Assembly: GCA_035560935.1 (NCBI GenBank)
Contig: DATMYQ010000084.1
Coordinates: 1 to 8,478 of the forward strand
DNA length: 8,478 nt
DNA from: DATMYQ01 sp035560935
Lineage (GTDB): Bacteria > Bacillota > Negativicutes > Sporomusales > Sporomusaceae
Reading direction: 5' to 3'
Below are positions 6,259-8,478 of the stretch, piece by piece. Position 1 is the first letter of the stretch, and the number at the start of each line of letters is the position of its first letter. A model generated the notes under the pieces. The model was not told the origin of the DNA and searched no databases. It saw only the letters and a list, made by a program, of their open reading frames with translations. A program made the position numbers and the translations under genes.

Positions 6259-6476
6259 CACGTTTGTCACTTTTTCCGCGTTTACGTCACGGTTCGAAAA
6301 TGGGCAACCGTTGTTGCGTATACGGATTTCATTCCTCGAAGCGGGGGGCTCTCTGTAAATGCTCTACAAGGCAGCCGTTATCACCACTAAAGGATAGTGT
6401 TAATACTCATCAAGCGGGATTCCTGATCCGTCAGGGAGATTTCACCGCTCTGACGATTAAACCAATATTTCTGCTG
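6259..6476. other. Gene-free spacer before the acetyltransferase promoter
   Basis: One frame is open from about 6228 to 6509, but it runs through the hairpin and the next gene's promoter, and its peptide is rich in Arg, Cys and Ser without recognisable family character. A short hairpin (TTCCTGA-TCCG-TCAGGGA, 6420-6437) is the only other structure. I see nothing else here. Confidence 0.5.
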
Positions 6477-6502
6477 CTGAAAATGTTGGATTTCAGTATA
6501 AT
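6477..6502 (+). promoter_or_regulatory. Promoter -10 box with adjacent palindrome, acetyltransferase gene
   Basis: A perfect TATAAT sits at 6497-6502, giving a start near 6509 and a leader of about 30 bases. The bases at the -35 position (6474-6479, CTGCTG) match poorly. Directly upstream, CTGAAA (6477-6482) and TTTCAG (6491-6496) form an inverted repeat that fills the spacer. This is a good place for a repressor, or for an activator that realigns the promoter. Confidence 0.5.
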
Positions 6503-6538
6503 AAAGTGAGTTGGAAAAATGAAGCGGAGTTGATTTTT

Positions 6539-7408
6539 ATGAACAGGAACTCCTTGTTTATCAGGCATATGAGCGCGCAGGAAGTCTCGTTAGCTGTAAA
6601 ATGGGCTGCATTAGAAGGATGGAATCCAGGCATCCATGATGCACAGTGCTTTTTTTCGGCGGATCAGCAGGGTTTTTTAGTCGGCATGTCAGACGGAGTG
6701 CCGGTGGGATGCATCTCAGCAGTACGGTATGGTTTGGAATATGGTTTCATTGGCTTCTATATTGTCAGGCCGGAATGGCGCGGGCAAGGTTATGGCCTGC
6801 AGTTATGGAATAGTGCAATTGAGCAGTTAGCAGGCCGGATTATCGGGCTTGACGGAGTGGTAGCACAACAGAAAAATTACCAAAAATCCGGATTTGAATG
6901 GGCCTATAATAACATTCGTTATTGTGGATCTGGTATGGAAAAATTCTGTATTGATGCAACGGAGCTAAGGCAAGAGATCAGTGTTATTCCGGCAAACCAA
7001 CTGAAGCAAGCCGATTTGCATGCCTATGACAGTAAATTATTCTTCACGACCCGGGCTGAGTTTCTGTCAGGCTGGTTAAAACAACCGCAGTCATTAGCAT
7101 TGGCAGCTTTGATAAACAATGACATCGCCGGTTATGGTGTGATTCGCCAGTGCGAAACCGGCTGGAAGATTGGACCGTTATTTGCCGAAGACGCTGCTAT
7201 TGCCGAAAAATTATTATTGTCACTGGCTGCCTATGCCAAAGGGGAGGAGGTATTTTGGGATGTGCCTGAAGTTAATTACGTCGCGGTTGATTTAGCGGGA
7301 AAATATAAAATGACAAAAGTATTTGAGACCGCTCGAATGTATAAAGGAGATGTTCCGAGAATCAATACGGAGAAGATATTCGGCGTAACTACTTTTGAAT
7401 TAGGTTAA
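6539..7408 (+). CDS. Two-domain GNAT-family N-acetyltransferase
   Basis: This 289-residue cytoplasmic enzyme is predicted to transfer an acetyl group from acetyl-CoA to an amine; the substrate is unknown. The N-terminal GNAT domain (about 5-130) carries the acetyl-CoA pyrophosphate-binding motif RPEWRGQGYG (77-86) after the strand FIGFYIV, then KNYQKSGFEWAYNNIRY. The C-terminal half (about 145-289) resembles the second domain of YitH-type acetyltransferases, with GYGVIRQCETGWKIGPLFAE (198-217), DVPEVN (241-246) and FETARMYKG (262-270). I chose ATG 6539, which has GGAG (6526-6529) nine bases upstream. The longer frame from GTG 6506 would begin at or before the predicted transcription start and has no ribosome binding site. 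The hydrolase gene follows after 47 bases in the same direction. Codon use is more AT-rich than in the chemoreceptor (many TTA and AAA codons). Confidence 0.88.
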   Translation: MNRNSLFIRHMSAQEVSLAVKWAALEGWNPGIHDAQCFFSADQQGFLVGMSDGVPVGCISAVRYGLEYGFIGFYIVRPEWRGQGYGLQLWNSAIEQLAGRIIGLDGVVAQQKNYQKSGFEWAYNNIRYCGSGMEKFCIDATELRQEISVIPANQLKQADLHAYDSKLFFTTRAEFLSGWLKQPQSLALAALINNDIAGYGVIRQCETGWKIGPLFAEDAAIAEKLLLSLAAYAKGEEVFWDVPEVNYVAVDLAGKYKMTKVFETARMYKGDVPRINTEKIFGVTTFELG

Positions 7409-7439
7409 TTGACAGGTGATCTGAAAAATTAACTAAAAT
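7404..7439 (+). promoter_or_regulatory. Inverted repeat and possible weak promoter between acetyltransferase and hydrolase genes
   Basis: GTTAATT (7404-7410) and AATTAAC (7427-7433) form a perfect 7-bp inverted repeat with CAG/CTG pairing inside the loop. The same stretch holds a perfect TTGACA (7409-7414) and TAAAAT (7434-7439), but their 19-base spacing is long, and a start near 7446 would fall on the ribosome binding site. It may be an intercistronic hairpin rather than a true promoter. Confidence 0.3.
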
Positions 7440-7455
7440 ATGATGGAGGTTGGAA

Positions 7456-8475
7456 ATGAATACAAAAAGAATGCTAATATTGCTTATCGTCTTTTGTGTC
7501 GGCTTTACTGTGTCGGTACAGGCCAATGATATTCAAGTTACCGATTATTGGCAAGCGGAGCATTGGCTGGCATTGCCGGTCTCGACAGACAAGGCGGTAG
7601 ATGTTTTCTATCTTTATCCCACCGCCTGGTACAAGGTCAATAAAGATGAGCCGAACATTTGTGAAATTGACAATCCGATCATGTTAAAAGGTTCAAAGTT
7701 GGCATTTTCCCGGCAAGCTACTGCTTTTGAACCCGTCGGGAATATTTATGCGCCTTATTATCGTCAGAACGACGCCGCCTACACGTTATCATTATCGCTG
7801 GAAGAACAAGAAAAAGTCATTGGCGGTATTCCCAAAACAGATGCAATGGCTGCGTTTGATTATTACATTAAAAACTACAATAACGGGCGTCCGTTTATTT
7901 TAGCCGGCCATTCCCAGGGCTCGAATGTATTGGTGCTCATATTATCGGAATACATGAAAGAACATCCCGAAGTATATTCCCGGATGATCGCGGCCTATGT
8001 CCTTGGCTATTCCGTTACAGACGATTACCTCGCCCAAAATCCGCACCTGAAATTTGCTGAAGGTCCGGATGACACCGGCGTGATTATTTCCTATAATACG
8101 GAAGCTCCTCGCGTTGTTACTAATCCGGTGGTATTACCCGGCGCTATTGCCATAAACCCGATTACCTGGACCAGAGAAGAAACACCGGCAACCGCGGAAC
8201 AAAACTTGGGTTCAATAGTACTAAACCATGAAGGGCGGATCGTAGCCGAAAACGTAAAAAACTACGCCGATGCCCGAGTTGATAAATCCAGAGGTGTGCT
8301 GATCTGCACTACTGCCGATGTTGAAAAGTTAGCCCCCGGCAATCAGGTATTCGGCAAAGGCGTTTTTCATAGTTTTGACTATCCGTTTTATTACTACAAT
8401 ATCAGAGAAAACGCCGCAAACAGGACGAAAATTTTCTTAACTCATTTTTCGGCGAATAATCTCGTCTCATACTGA
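7456..8475 (+). CDS. Secreted alpha/beta hydrolase, DUF3089 family
   Basis: This 339-residue protein has a clear Sec signal peptide: a basic start (MNTKR), a hydrophobic core (MLILLIVFCVGFTVSV) and a VQA cleavage site after residue 23. It should therefore act outside the membrane. The nucleophile elbow GHSQG (151-155, Ser153) follows a hydrophobic strand (RPFILA), as in alpha/beta hydrolases. VDVFYLYPTAW (48-58) near the N terminus and GVFHSFDYPFYYYNIRENAANR (302-323) near the C terminus fit DUF3089 proteins, with His305 a likely catalytic histidine. The substrate is unknown; an esterase or lipase role is plausible. ATG 7456 is chosen because GGAGG (7445-7449) lies six bases upstream; the TTG at 7450 would touch that site. 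The gene may be in an operon with the preceding acetyltransferase. The protein appears complete, its TGA ending three bases before the window edge. Confidence 0.85.
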   Translation: MNTKRMLILLIVFCVGFTVSVQANDIQVTDYWQAEHWLALPVSTDKAVDVFYLYPTAWYKVNKDEPNICEIDNPIMLKGSKLAFSRQATAFEPVGNIYAPYYRQNDAAYTLSLSLEEQEKVIGGIPKTDAMAAFDYYIKNYNNGRPFILAGHSQGSNVLVLILSEYMKEHPEVYSRMIAAYVLGYSVTDDYLAQNPHLKFAEGPDDTGVIISYNTEAPRVVTNPVVLPGAIAINPITWTREETPATAEQNLGSIVLNHEGRIVAENVKNYADARVDKSRGVLICTTADVEKLAPGNQVFGKGVFHSFDYPFYYYNIRENAANRTKIFLTHFSANNLVSY

Positions 8476-8478
8476 ATT

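Noticed and set aside
6228..6509. A 93-codon + strand frame before the acetyltransferase
   Set aside because: It runs through a hairpin and the next gene's -10 box, and its peptide has no recognisable family features.
1..8478. CRISPR array, tRNA or rRNA genes, insertion sequence, phage or toxin-antitoxin genes
   Set aside because: No regularly spaced long repeats, cloverleaf, transposase or phage-like product was visible in any part of the window.

Overview
The window reads as chromosomal DNA of a low-to-mid GC Gram-positive-type bacterium of the Firmicutes. The evidence is strong AGGAGG-type ribosome binding sites, GTG as well as ATG starts, a dCache/HAMP chemoreceptor without a C-terminal NWETF-type tether, and a chemoreceptor fragment of the kind common in Clostridia and Negativicutes. 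A Sporomusaceae-like (Negativicutes) host is my best guess, but it is inference only.

Layout. (1) Positions 1-1401: a regulator gene (+) whose protein joins an N-terminal sensor region, a GGDEF/GTP-cyclohydrolase-III-like domain and a C-terminal winged helix, followed by a strong terminator. (2) Positions 1520-2770 (-): a DgoT/GudP-like MFS transporter (anion:cation symporter family), convergent with the regulator gene. (3) Positions 2771-3831: about 1 kb with no confident gene. It holds the transporter's promoter and leader, several inverted repeats, a doubtful 38-codon ORF and a foldable leader before the next gene. (4) Positions 3832-5805 (+): an intact dCache chemoreceptor. (5) Positions 5888-6190: a 16-bp perfect inverted-repeat terminator abutting the frameshifted C-terminal remnant of a second, different chemoreceptor. 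(6) Positions 6191-6538: no gene, but a long hairpin and the promoter of the next gene. (7) Positions 6539-8475 (+): a two-domain GNAT acetyltransferase followed by a secreted DUF3089-type alpha/beta hydrolase. These two may be co-transcribed and look more AT-rich than the chemoreceptor.

The most interesting signal is a composite regulatory element present twice with identical geometry, at 3-54 and 2989-3040. On the + strand each copy reads ATTATA, exactly 13 bases, then three tandem 11-bp units of about GTCYTTAAWWY. Read on the - strand, each is a perfect TATAAT -10 box with three helically phased repeats where the -35 box should be. That is the usual layout of an activator-dependent promoter. 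One copy faces the MFS gene. The other lies just before the regulator gene and faces leftward out of the window, which predicts a divergent co-regulated gene there. The simplest model is that the regulator senses a metabolite, activates the transporter and the unseen leftward gene, and represses itself. An OmpR/PhoP-type response regulator is the main alternative binder. I saw no CRISPR array, tRNA, rRNA, insertion sequence or phage gene.
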